From assembly GCA_041552135.1 (NCBI GenBank), contig JBFELL010000076.1, positions 1 to 13,246 on the forward strand: a stretch of 13,246 nucleotides of DNA, written 5' to 3'. Position numbers and translations under genes: made by a program. Shown piece by piece: positions 1 to 6,165 of the stretch. The notes beneath the pieces are model-generated. The model saw nothing but the letters and a program-made list of their open reading frames with translations, did not search any database and was not told the origin of the DNA. Source of the stretch: SZUA-186 sp041552135. Lineage in GTDB: Bacteria; Pseudomonadota; Gammaproteobacteria; UBA9214. How positions within the stretch are numbered: the first letter of the stretch is position 1; each line of letters opens with the position of its first letter.

Positions 1-145
1 CGGCGGGCTCGCGGGTGATGACCGTGGCACTGGCGGTGCTGTCCGCGGGCAGCAGCGCGGCCGTGATATCACCCGTGCCGACGTCTTCCTGCAGCGCCTC
101 ACGGACACTGTGCAGCAGGGCCTCGTCGAGGACTTCCAGCAGCAT
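1..145 (-). CDS. nadC: Quinolinate phosphoribosyltransferase (nicotinate-nucleotide pyrophosphorylase), 5' end only
   Basis: Only the first 48 codons are in the window; the gene runs off the left edge. The translated start contains VREALQEDVGTGDITAALLP followed by ATVITREPA. This is the characteristic N-terminal region of NadC, whose family begins with a helix and an EDxGxGDxT segment. NadC converts quinolinate and PRPP to nicotinate mononucleotide, CO2 and pyrophosphate in cytoplasmic de novo NAD synthesis. The ATG lies directly after the TGA stop of the upstream FKBP gene (TGAATG, no spacer) and has no clear Shine-Dalgarno of its own, so translational coupling is likely. The catalytic core is outside the window, so the call rests on the N-terminal motif only. 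Confidence 0.85.
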   Translation of the reverse strand, partial: MLLEVLDEALLHSVREALQEDVGTGDITAALLPADSTASATVITREPA

Positions 146-496
146 TCAGGTAGAGATCTCCAGCAGTTCGATTTCAAACACCAGTGTGGCGTTTGGTGGT
201 ATGACGCCACCGGCGCCCCTGGCGCCGTAACCCAGTTCCGGCGGGACCACGAGTCGCCGCACGCCGCCGACCTGCATGCCCTTGACACCCTCGTCCCAGC
301 CAGGGATGACGAAGGCGCAGTCCAGCGGGAAACTGAAAGGTTCGTTGCGGTCCTTGCTGGAGTCGAACTTGGTGCCGTCCTCCAGCCAGCCGGTGTAGTG
401 CACGATGATGGTCTGGCCGGCACCGGTCGCCGTTTCGCCGGAGCCGGTCTCCAGGTCGGTGTAGCGCAGCCCGGTGTCGGTGGTTGTTTCATCCAT
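146..496 (-). CDS. FKBP-type peptidyl-prolyl cis-trans isomerase, single domain, cytoplasmic
   Basis: A 116-residue protein made of one FKBP_C domain, which catalyses cis-trans isomerisation of X-Pro bonds. Visible hallmarks are VHYTGWLEDGTKFDSS (residues 32-47, with the aromatic and Asp positions of the active pocket), VIPGWDEGVKGM (63-74), LGYGARG around Tyr90, and IPPNATLVFEIELL at the C-terminus. There is no signal peptide or membrane segment, so it should be cytoplasmic. The reading frame is open for another 50 codons upstream to 646, but that extension is translated repeat DNA. The ATG at 496 is preceded by AGGAAAA at good spacing and begins just before the domain, so it is the chosen start. 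The gene abuts nadC with no spacer and probably shares a transcript with it. Its client proteins cannot be inferred. Confidence 0.93.
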   Translation of the reverse strand: MDETTTDTGLRYTDLETGSGETATGAGQTIIVHYTGWLEDGTKFDSSKDRNEPFSFPLDCAFVIPGWDEGVKGMQVGGVRRLVVPPELGYGARGAGGVIPPNATLVFEIELLEIST

Positions 497-530
497 GGTC
501 GGTTTTCCTGGTTGGTCGATCAAAGAGGAT

Positions 531-593
531 ACCGCAGAGGCGCAGAGAACGCAGGGAAAACTATTCCGTTCACCGCAAAGGCGCAAGGGACGA
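531..593 (+). repeat. Left copy of the CGCAGAGGCGCAGAG / CGCAAAGGCGCAA dispersed repeat
   Basis: The copy begins accgcagaggcgcagag, then runs through an A-rich stretch to caccgcaaaggcgcaag. The same two blocks, about 25-30 nt apart, recur in inverted orientation at 772-840. Similar sequences are familiar as noncoding dispersed repeats in many environmental bacterial genomes. That comparison is from general knowledge, not a search. Confidence 0.75.
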
Positions 594-644
594 AAAGACA
601 AATAATCAGATCCAGTATTTGCTTTGTGTCCCCTGTGCCTTTGC
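575..644. repeat. Inverted repeat with 23-nt arms (hairpin or cruciform potential)
   Basis: The arm at 575-597 (gcaaaggcgcaagggacg followed by aaaag) is complementary to the arm at 622-644 (ctttgtgtcccctgtgc followed by ctttgc) with only a few mismatches. The loop is about 24 nt and AT-rich. Several mismatches are G:T-type transitions, compatible with decay of an originally perfect palindrome. It is embedded in the left arm of the larger repeat structure. Confidence 0.6.
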
Positions 645-661
645 ATGTGGCCGTGAGACTT

Positions 662-695
662 GTAGGTCGGATTAGCCCGCAGGGCGTAATCCGAC
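662..695 (+). repeat. REP-like palindrome 1 (GTAG-headed)
   Basis: Begins with the tetranucleotide GTAG, then a stem of GTCGGATTA and TAATCCGAC enclosing a second stem GCCC/GGGC with a GCA loop. One unpaired G precedes the 3' arm. A GTAG head followed by an imperfect palindrome is the hallmark of REP sequences mobilised by RAYT (REP-associated tyrosine) transposases. No RAYT gene is in the window. Confidence 0.75.
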
Positions 696-716
696 GTTTA
701 ATGGATTACAGGACAT

Positions 717-752
717 GTCGGGTTACGGTGCTGTGCACCTGACCCGACCTAC
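717..752 (-). repeat. REP-like palindrome 2 (GTAG-headed, inverted relative to element 1)
   Basis: Read on the minus strand it starts GTAG, then GTCGGGTCA, an inner stem GGTGC/GCACC with an ACA loop, a single G, and TAACCCGAC. It faces element 1 across a 21-nt spacer, giving the two-REPs-in-inverted-orientation arrangement called a REPIN. The inner stem differs completely from element 1 yet remains paired. Confidence 0.72.
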
Positions 753-771
753 GGGTCTGCCCTGTTGATTT

Positions 772-840
772 CCTTGCGCACTTTGCGCCTTTGCGGTTTC
801 TTTAATTGTGTTCTCCGCGTCCTCAGCGTCTCTGCGGTGA
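772..840 (-). repeat. Right, inverted copy of the CGCAGAGACGC / CGCAAAGGCGCAAAG dispersed repeat
   Basis: Read on the minus strand it begins tcaccgcagagacgctg and continues to aaccgcaaaggcgcaaag. This matches the block order and spacing of the copy at 531-593. Together the two copies bracket the REP pair. Confidence 0.75.
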
Positions 841-874
841 ATGGAGTTGCTTTCTCTGCATCCCGAGGTGAATA

Positions 875-2245
875 TCATTCCAGCGTCTTCTCGTGCGGCC
901 GCGAGAAGTACTCGTCCTTGAGTTTCTTCACCAGGCCGGCCAGCAGGATCAGACCGAGCAGGTTCGGCAGGGCCATGAGGATGTTGGTGATGTCGGCGAT
1001 GTTCCACACCAGTTGCAGCGGCACAGCCGCACCGACCACCACCAGCAGCGTGTAGCAGACCCGGTAGGGCAGTACGGCGCGTTCGCCGAACAGAAAGTAG
1101 GCCGAGCGGTCACCGTAATAGGACCAGGCTATGGTAGTGGAAAAGGCGAACAGGGTGAGACCGATGCCGACCACCCAGGCGCCGGCATCGCCGAGCGAGC
1201 TGCTGAAGGCGTGTGCGGTCAGGGCGGCGCCCATCAGTGATTCACTGCTTTCCTGCCAGGCGCCGGTCACCACGATCACCAGGCCGGTCATGGTGCAGAT
1301 CACCAGGGTGTCGATAAACGGTTCCATCATGGCGACCAGGCCCTCGCGCACCGGTTCACTGGTGCGCGCCGCGGCATGCGCCATGGGCGAGGAGCCCAGG
1401 CCGGCCTCGTTGGAAAACAGGCCGCGCGCCACGCCCCAGCGGATGGCCTCGCCGACCGCGGCGCCGCCGACGGCCCAGGGATTGAGGGCATGGTTGAAGA
1501 CCGTGGCGAAGGCGGCCGGGATTTCGCTGGCGTGGTTCAGCAGGACCAGCAGGGCGGCCGCGACATACAGGACGGCCATGAACGGCACCAGCGTGCTGGC
1601 AACCATGGCGATGCGGCGCACGCCGCCGAGGATGACCAGCCCGACCAGGATGGCGAGCACCACCCCGATCAGCCAGGCGGATGCGTGCAGGCCAGGGGCG
1701 ATATAGCCGAGTCCGTCCATCACGGAGTTGGCCTGGACCATGTTGCCGATACCGAACGATGCTATCAGGGCAAAGCTGGCAAAGGCGGCTGCCGTGCGAC
1801 GCATGCGCAGGCCGTGCAGCAGGGTATACATCGGGCCGCCGGCGATCGTACCGTCCGGTGCGACTTCGCGGAATTTCAGTGACAGTGTGCACTCGGTGAA
1901 CTTGGTGGCCATGCCGAACACGGCCGTGACCCACATCCAGAACAGGGCGCCGGGCCCGCCCAGCGAAATCGCGGTGGCGACACCGGCGATGTTGCCAGTG
2001 CCGACGGTTGCCGACAGTGCCGTGGACAGGGCCTGGAAATGCGAGACCTCGCCCTGGTCCTTGTGGCTGCTGTACTTGCCCCCGATCAGGTGAATGGAGT
2101 GGCGAAAGCCCCGGACCTGCACCAGTCCCATGCGGATGGTCAGGTACAGTCCGGTGCCAAGCAATACCAGCAGCGTCAGCGGGTTGCCCCAGAGCAGGCC
2201 AGACAGTGCACCGGTCCATTCGGTTAGTTGGCTGAAAAATTCCAT
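875..2245 (-). CDS. Sodium:alanine/glycine symporter family transporter (AGCS family)
   Basis: This 456-residue polytopic membrane protein is the usual AGCS (TC 2.A.25) length. The family signature is visible as GGPGALFWMWVTAVFG at residues 96-111. It is preceded by the conserved ALSATVGTGNIAGVATAI (76-93) and followed by IAGGPMY (134-140). Further conserved blocks are FSNEAGLGSSPMAHAAA in the middle and the WSYYGDR stretch near the C-terminus. About ten hydrophobic segments alternate with short loops. Family members import alanine, glycine or related amino acids with Na+ across the inner membrane; the exact substrate cannot be read from sequence. The ATG at 2245 starts MEFFSQLTEWTGALSG, typical of the family, with a weak Shine-Dalgarno. 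It begins 7 nt after the stop of the protease gene, so the two are probably co-transcribed. Confidence 0.95.
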   Translation of the reverse strand: MEFFSQLTEWTGALSGLLWGNPLTLLVLLGTGLYLTIRMGLVQVRGFRHSIHLIGGKYSSHKDQGEVSHFQALSTALSATVGTGNIAGVATAISLGGPGALFWMWVTAVFGMATKFTECTLSLKFREVAPDGTIAGGPMYTLLHGLRMRRTAAAFASFALIASFGIGNMVQANSVMDGLGYIAPGLHASAWLIGVVLAILVGLVILGGVRRIAMVASTLVPFMAVLYVAAALLVLLNHASEIPAAFATVFNHALNPWAVGGAAVGEAIRWGVARGLFSNEAGLGSSPMAHAAARTSEPVREGLVAMMEPFIDTLVICTMTGLVIVVTGAWQESSESLMGAALTAHAFSSSLGDAGAWVVGIGLTLFAFSTTIAWSYYGDRSAYFLFGERAVLPYRVCYTLLVVVGAAVPLQLVWNIADITNILMALPNLLGLILLAGLVKKLKDEYFSRPHEKTLE

Positions 2246-2252
2246 AGGCGTT

Positions 2253-2792
2253 TCACCGGGTCTGCGGATAGCTAAGCGTGAGTGTATTGCCCTGCTGGCT
2301 GAAGTCCAGGTGTTTGAGGAAGCTCATGCCGAGCAGGATGCCGGTGTCAGAGACATTCGGGTTGATGCTGGCGCGGACCGGACCGACCCGCAATCCGCCC
2401 AGACGGATTTCCTCGACAACTGTCTGCCAGGCCCGGATGGTGCCGTTGGCGGTCTGGTAGGTCACGGGCCGGCCCTTCTGCAGGCCAAGCGCCTCGGCAA
2501 CCGACTGTGGAATGGACACATCGCTTGCCCCGGTGTCGAGCATGAACTCGACCGGCTGGTCATTGATGAAGCCACTTGCGACGTAATGCCCGTAGCGGTT
2601 GCGCTGCAGCCTGACCGCCGGAGTGCCGTTCGCGGTGTCGCTGCTCATCACCTGCATGTTCGGATTGCGCTGGCGTTCCAGCCGGTCGTTGAAGAACCAG
2701 GTGAGCAGCACCAGCAGCAGGATCCAGGCGGCAATGATCATGCCCCTGCCGAGCGGGCGGGAGGTACTGCCGGGTTCACGGTTCCTGTTCAT
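2253..2792 (-). CDS. Membrane-anchored clan AA (retropepsin-like) aspartic protease
   Basis: This 179-residue protein has a basic N-terminus and one transmembrane segment at about residues 17-34 (IIAAWILLLVLLTWFF). After a short linker comes a retropepsin-like domain of about 115 residues. The catalytic motif is VEFMLDTGASDVSIP, with DTGAS at 86-90, and ILLGMSFLKHL (152-162) matches the second conserved glycine-rich hydrophobic block. The layout matches the TIGR02281-type family of single-TM bacterial aspartic proteases, which act as dimers because each chain supplies one Asp. The anchor suggests a periplasmic catalytic domain, but substrates are unknown. The start at 2792 is the only ATG ahead of the TM segment in this frame; no strong Shine-Dalgarno is visible. 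It lies 7 nt upstream of the AGCS symporter, hinting at co-expression rather than a known functional link. Confidence 0.88.
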   Translation of the reverse strand: MNRNREPGSTSRPLGRGMIIAAWILLLVLLTWFFNDRLERQRNPNMQVMSSDTANGTPAVRLQRNRYGHYVASGFINDQPVEFMLDTGASDVSIPQSVAEALGLQKGRPVTYQTANGTIRAWQTVVEEIRLGGLRVGPVRASINPNVSDTGILLGMSFLKHLDFSQQGNTLTLSYPQTR

Positions 2793-2835
2793 CGGTGCAT
2801 TTTACCGGGGCGGGTTGCGGTACGTAAGCCGTATT

Positions 2836-2869
2836 GTCGGGTTACGCCCTGCGGGCTAACCCGACCTGC
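2836..2869 (-). repeat. REP-like palindrome 3 (GCAG-headed)
   Basis: On the minus strand it reads GCAG, then GTCGGGTTA, GCCC, GCA loop, GGGC, single G, TAACCCGAC. Its palindromic body (2836-2865) is identical to element 1 except for an A-to-G change in one arm and the matching T-to-C change in the other, so the stem is preserved. Confidence 0.75.
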
Positions 2870-2927
2870 ACCCGGTATCGCGCTTTTACCTGATCAACCC
2901 GGCCTGTTTCGCTGGCGGTGCAACACT

Positions 2928-2961
2928 GCAGGTCGGATCAGGCCACAGGCCGTAATCCGGC
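2928..2961 (+). repeat. REP-like palindrome 4 (GCAG-headed)
   Basis: Reads GCAG, then GTCGGATCA, inner stem GGCC/GGCC with an ACA loop, single G, and TAATCCGGC, so one arm base has drifted. It points away from element 3, giving a back-to-back pair separated by 58 nt. Confidence 0.68.
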
Positions 2962-3070
2962 ATGGGATTATCGCGATGTGCCGGTTGCGCTGTCACGGAA
3001 GCACTCGGGAAAAAGCCCGCTGGTTGCCTGCCGCGTCGGGAGGGCGACGGGGCCACCCATGCTGTTTTAC

Positions 3071-3110
3071 CCTTCCGTGTGCTTCCGTGTGCTTCCGTGT
3101 GCTTCCGTGG
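3071..3110. repeat. Four tandem copies of a 10-bp unit (gcttccgtgt)
   Basis: Four head-to-tail decamers, where the first has c for g at position 1 and the last ends gg instead of gt. The run continues into ctgaaaccgctttcc. A diverged inverted copy (cacggaagcactcgg) lies about 60 nt to the left. It is noncoding and sits about 60 nt downstream of the egtB stop. It is a candidate variable-number repeat. Confidence 0.8.
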
Positions 3111-3169
3111 CTGAAACCGCTTTCCTTGCTTGTTCCCATTGCAGTGATGACTTTCAGCCGACGCCCCGA

Positions 3170-4330
3170 CTAGGTTTCAAACACCAGCCGCATCCCGGCA
3201 AAGATGTGCCGCGTCCCCGGTGTATGGAAGTTGCGAAAGCTGGCGCGCCGGATCGACGGGCGCGTGTGCAGGCTGCCGCCGCGCAGGCTGTAGTGCTTAC
3301 CGTCAAACCCGGGTGTGGAGAGCGTTTCCCCGGGAAAGGCCCGAAAGCCATCGTAGGGATAGAAGCTGTTGTCGCACCATTCCCAGGCACGGCCGGTCTG
3401 CTCCAGGTGCTGCAGCCGGCAGGCGACTTCCCACTGGTGTTCGTGCGGCAGGCGTCCGCCTGCCCAGCGGGCATAGGCCCGGGCCTCGTACCATGAGATT
3501 CCCTGCAACACGTCGCTGCCCGTGAGTTCGTATGCGCCGCGATTGCCGATACCGTACCAGTTGCCGTTGACGTCCATGCGCCAGTGTTCCGGGGCGCGTG
3601 CGGCATGCCCGTCCAGCCATTTCGCCCCGTTTCCACTCCACAGCGAGCGGTCGTCGTAGCCACCGTCTTCCATGAAGGCGAGGTAGTTGCCGTTGCTGAC
3701 CGGCCGGCTGGTGATCCGGTAGGGTCCCAGCGTTGCCTGTTGCGGCGGCAGTTCGTTATCGCAGGCCATGGGGGGCTGCCCGCCAACCCGGTAATGACCG
3801 GGCGAGACGACACGCGTGTCTGCGCTCGCGCGCGCAGCGGTGAGCGGCCGGCTGACCGTGTAGCCGCCATCATCCTGCTGCAGGGCGCGCTGTGTCAGTA
3901 CCATCATCAGGGTCTCGAAATGCCGGCTGTAGTACTGGATGAGAAAGTGCACCAGGTAGTCGTCTGCCATCAGCGGGTGCCGGTGGAGGGCCGCCGTGCT
4001 GTCCTCAAGGGCCTGCCGGTTGAACGACTGCATGGCACCAGCCCACTGCAACAGTGCATCCCGCGGCGGTAGCTGGCCGCTGCGATGCGCATCCGGGGTG
4101 TGTGCCGGCGCATAGAGGCCGGCCACGGGGTCAGTGAAGCGGTTGTCGCCCATGGCGATTTCCTGCAGCCAGTGGCACTCGGTCCAGACGCAATGACCGA
4201 GATACCAGCCGGCGGCCTCGAGCTCGGGGTGAAACGGCTCGCGCCAGGCCGTCTCGTCGAGGTCCTCGACCAGCGCGGTGACGAGTTCCTGCGCCATGCG
4301 CAGCTGCGCAAGCCGTTCTGCCGATGTCAC
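3170..4330 (-). CDS. egtB: EgtB-like nonheme iron sulfoxide synthase (DinB-like + FGE-sulfatase domains)
   Basis: A 386-residue protein with the two-domain EgtB layout. The N-terminal DinB-like helical domain (about 1-150) carries LGHCVWTECHW with His46 and SRHFETLM with His137. The C-terminal FGE-sulfatase domain (about 195-384) carries WYEARAYARWAGGRLPHEHQWE, GRAWEWCDNSFYPYDGF, SLRGGSLHTRP and FRNFHTPGTRHIFAGMRL. EgtB enzymes use Fe(II) and O2 to join a thiol, usually gamma-glutamylcysteine, to trimethylhistidine as a sulfoxide in ergothioneine synthesis. In the usual HxxxHxE iron motif the first His is Tyr133 here. The C-terminal RNWD-type segment reads RNFH. The start is GTG, whose GTGA overlaps the egtC stop. 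It is slightly short for an EgtB. No egtD is in the window, so the true substrate, or a selenoneine- or other thiol-related role, is open. Confidence 0.8.
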   Translation of the reverse strand: MTSAERLAQLRMAQELVTALVEDLDETAWREPFHPELEAAGWYLGHCVWTECHWLQEIAMGDNRFTDPVAGLYAPAHTPDAHRSGQLPPRDALLQWAGAMQSFNRQALEDSTAALHRHPLMADDYLVHFLIQYYSRHFETLMMVLTQRALQQDDGGYTVSRPLTAARASADTRVVSPGHYRVGGQPPMACDNELPPQQATLGPYRITSRPVSNGNYLAFMEDGGYDDRSLWSGNGAKWLDGHAARAPEHWRMDVNGNWYGIGNRGAYELTGSDVLQGISWYEARAYARWAGGRLPHEHQWEVACRLQHLEQTGRAWEWCDNSFYPYDGFRAFPGETLSTPGFDGKHYSLRGGSLHTRPSIRRASFRNFHTPGTRHIFAGMRLVFET

Positions 4331-5106
4331 AGTTCCACCAGGTCGGGCGGGGCCTGCGTGTCCAGTACCAGGATGTGGTGATCGGGGACCGGTTGCCAGT
4401 AAGCGTCTTCGTTGAGTCGTTCCGAGGCAACCAGCTGGCCGCCCGGGAACATGTCGTCATCGGTGCTGTAGTAGAGCGACGGGCTGACATGGTTAATGCC
4501 GTGGCGCACGGCATACAGGCGCTCGCGGGTCGTGATGACCATGTTGACCAGTGCCGGCAAATCCCCGACCCAGTCGGTCAGCAGATCGAACAGCCGGCGC
4601 AGGGCGTCGGCCGGCGAGTCTGCCGGGTGGTCCGCCAGCAGCTGGCGCAGGCAGGCGAACAGGTACTCCGAGTCCGTGTTGCCCATGATGCCGGCGGCGA
4701 TTGCGGGGGACAGCATGGCCGTCATTGCCGGGCGCACCCGGGTGTGGAAATCGCGGATCAATCCGTTGTGCAGGTAGATGTGCCGGTTGTCATAGAACGG
4801 TGCCGTGTTGGCCTGGCTGACCGGGTTGCCGTCGGTTGCGCTGCGCACCTCGGCCAGCCACAGCGGCTGCGTGAGCGTGCGCGCCAGGTGGGGCAGGTTG
4901 GTGTCCGACCAGATCGGCAGGATGCTGGTGTAGACGGCCGGCTTGCCGTCGTCGCTGTACCAGCCAAAGCCGTAGCCGTCGGCGTTCAGCTTGGCGTAGA
5001 TCAGCTCCTGCGGTTCCCGGGCCTGCCGGTAGAGACTGTGCGAGGGTTGCAACAGTAACTGTTGCAGCGGGATCGCGGGTCCCAGGTAGGCGGCGAGTCT
5101 GCACAT
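4327..5106 (-). CDS. egtC: EgtC-like class II glutamine amidotransferase (gamma-glutamyl amidohydrolase)
   Basis: This 259-residue Ntn-type glutamine amidotransferase starts MCRLAAYLG, so Cys2 becomes the N-terminal nucleophile after Met removal. That fixes the start even though no Shine-Dalgarno is evident. Family blocks are LNADGYGFGWY (40-50), LAEVRSAT (84-91), IYLHNGLIRDF (110-120) and GNTDSEYLFACL (142-153). There is no synthetase or ammonia-acceptor domain, as in EgtC, which hydrolyses the gamma-glutamyl amide of hercynyl-gamma-glutamylcysteine sulfoxide. The 4-nt overlap with egtB supports a joint pathway in which EgtB makes a gamma-glutamyl conjugate and EgtC trims it. A YafJ-type generic amidotransferase is the main alternative, but the EgtB partner favours EgtC. 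Confidence 0.82.
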   Translation of the reverse strand: MCRLAAYLGPAIPLQQLLLQPSHSLYRQAREPQELIYAKLNADGYGFGWYSDDGKPAVYTSILPIWSDTNLPHLARTLTQPLWLAEVRSATDGNPVSQANTAPFYDNRHIYLHNGLIRDFHTRVRPAMTAMLSPAIAAGIMGNTDSEYLFACLRQLLADHPADSPADALRRLFDLLTDWVGDLPALVNMVITTRERLYAVRHGINHVSPSLYYSTDDDMFPGGQLVASERLNEDAYWQPVPDHHILVLDTQAPPDLVEL

Positions 5107-5262
5107 GAGTGATCAGGGGTCCGTGGTTGGATGGCCGACCCGATGTTACCGAATGCCGCCTGCGGCTCCAAGCGCGGTGCCGGGACCGTTCAGCTGACCT
5201 GCGGGATGGCAACCAGGTGGTCGGTGGCAAGTCGCCTGCCGACGGGTTCGACGGCGTCCCGC
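5107..5262. other. Gap between argF and egtC without recognisable signals
   Basis: A 156-nt GC-rich spacer. A broken stem (GTCGG and CCGAC around GGC/GCC, 5220-5243) lies close to the argF stop but has no T-tract on the minus strand, so it is not called a terminator. No strong sigma-70 promoter for egtC is visible. Confidence 0.5.
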
Positions 5263-6165
5263 TCAGGCCAGCAGGAACTCCAGCAGGGCCTTCTGGGCGT
5301 GCAGGCGATTTTCCGCCTCGTCCCACACCACGCTTTGCGGCCCGTCGATGACGTCGGCAGCCACTTCTTCGCCGCGGTGTGCCGGCAGGCAGTGCATGAA
5401 CAGGGCGTCAGGGGCGGCGGCCGCCATGAGGTCGGCATCGACCTGGTAACCGGCGAACGCCTTCTCCCGCGCGGCCTGCTCCTCCTCCTGCCCCATGCTG
5501 GCCCAGACGTCGGTCACGACGAGGTCGGCGCCATCAACGGCGGCATAGGGATCACTGGCCAGGCTGGCGTGGCCGCCGGCCGCCGTGAGTATGCCGGTGT
5601 CGGGCAGGTAACCTTCCGGTGCGGCAATGCACAGGTTGAAGCCGAACTGGCGTGCCGTGTTGATCCAGGAGTGGCACATGTTGTTGCCGTCACCGATCCA
5701 GGCAACGGTCCTGCCGCGGATGTCGCCGCGATGTTCGACCCAGGTCTGCACATCGGCCAGCAACTGGCAGGGGTGGTACATGTCCGTCAGGGCATTGATA
5801 ACCGGCACCTGCGAATACTCGGCGAAGCGTTCGAGTTTTTCATGCTCGAAGGTCCGGATCATGATGATGTCGGCCATGCGTGACAGGACACGGGCACTGT
5901 CCTCGATCGGCTCGCCGCGGCCCAGCTGGGTATCGCGCGGTGACAGGAAGATGGCCTGGCCGCCAAGCTGTACCATGCCGGCCTCGAAGGACATGCGGGT
6001 GCGGGTGGAGGATTTCTCGAACACCATGGCCAGCACACGGTTTTTCAGCGTCTCGTGCAGTTCGCCGGCGCGGCGCATGGCCTTGAGCTCGATGGCGCGC
6101 GTGATGATGCCGCCGAGTTCGTCCGGCGTCAGGTCCAGCATTGTCAGGAAATGTCGTGTTGTCAT
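5263..6165 (-). CDS. argF: Ornithine carbamoyltransferase, anabolic
   Basis: A 300-residue cytoplasmic enzyme that forms citrulline from ornithine and carbamoyl phosphate in arginine synthesis. Motifs are complete: SSTRTRMSFE (52-61, carbamoyl phosphate binding), HPCQLLAD (131-138), DVWASMGQE (219-227, ornithine binding) and HCLPAHRGEEV (258-268, catalytic Cys). The length is normal for the short anabolic class. The ATG at 6165 overlaps the argD stop by 4 nt (ATGA), so it is translationally coupled to argD. A 156-nt gap follows before egtC, with no obvious intrinsic terminator. Transcription may therefore continue into egtCB, although that gap is long enough to hold a separate promoter. Confidence 0.97.
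   Translation of the reverse strand: MTTRHFLTMLDLTPDELGGIITRAIELKAMRRAGELHETLKNRVLAMVFEKSSTRTRMSFEAGMVQLGGQAIFLSPRDTQLGRGEPIEDSARVLSRMADIIMIRTFEHEKLERFAEYSQVPVINALTDMYHPCQLLADVQTWVEHRGDIRGRTVAWIGDGNNMCHSWINTARQFGFNLCIAAPEGYLPDTGILTAAGGHASLASDPYAAVDGADLVVTDVWASMGQEEEQAAREKAFAGYQVDADLMAAAAPDALFMHCLPAHRGEEVAADVIDGPQSVVWDEAENRLHAQKALLEFLLA

Larger units (their letters stand above)
497..874. repeat. Repeat-filled intergenic region between agcS and the FKBP gene
   Basis: This 378-bp gap carries no credible gene. It holds a nested symmetric set of repeats. The outer arms at 531-593 and 772-840 are diverged inverted copies of one repeat (accgcagaggcgcagag followed later by accgcaaaggcgcaa). Inside them are a hairpin pair at 575-597/622-644 and two oppositely oriented REP-like palindromes at 662-695 and 717-752. 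No T-rich tract typical of an intrinsic terminator follows these stems on the minus strand. A promoter for the FKBP-nadC unit must lie here or further upstream but is not recognisable. Confidence 0.85.
2793..3169. repeat. Repeat-filled intergenic region between egtB and the protease gene
   Basis: This 377-bp gap has no credible gene. It contains two REP-like palindromes oriented back to back (2836-2869 and 2928-2961), a four-copy 10-bp tandem repeat (3071-3110), and an inverted relic of that tandem unit at about 2993-3011 (tcacggaagcactcgg). No egtD-like reading frame is present between egtB and the protease gene. No clear intrinsic terminator or promoter was seen. Confidence 0.82.

Noticed and set aside
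497..646. N-terminal extension of the FKBP protein by 50 codons
   Set aside because: The extension is translated from the dispersed repeat and has no homologous look. The ATG at 496 has a good Shine-Dalgarno and begins at the domain.
110..742. 210-codon plus-strand frame across the FKBP gene and repeats
   Set aside because: It is antisense to the FKBP gene and runs into palindromic repeats; no protein family features.
3071..3110. Tandem repeat considered as a CRISPR array
   Set aside because: The units are 10 bp with no spacers between them and no cas genes are nearby.
5220..5243. Stem after argF considered as an intrinsic terminator
   Set aside because: The stem is interrupted and no T-tract follows on the minus strand.
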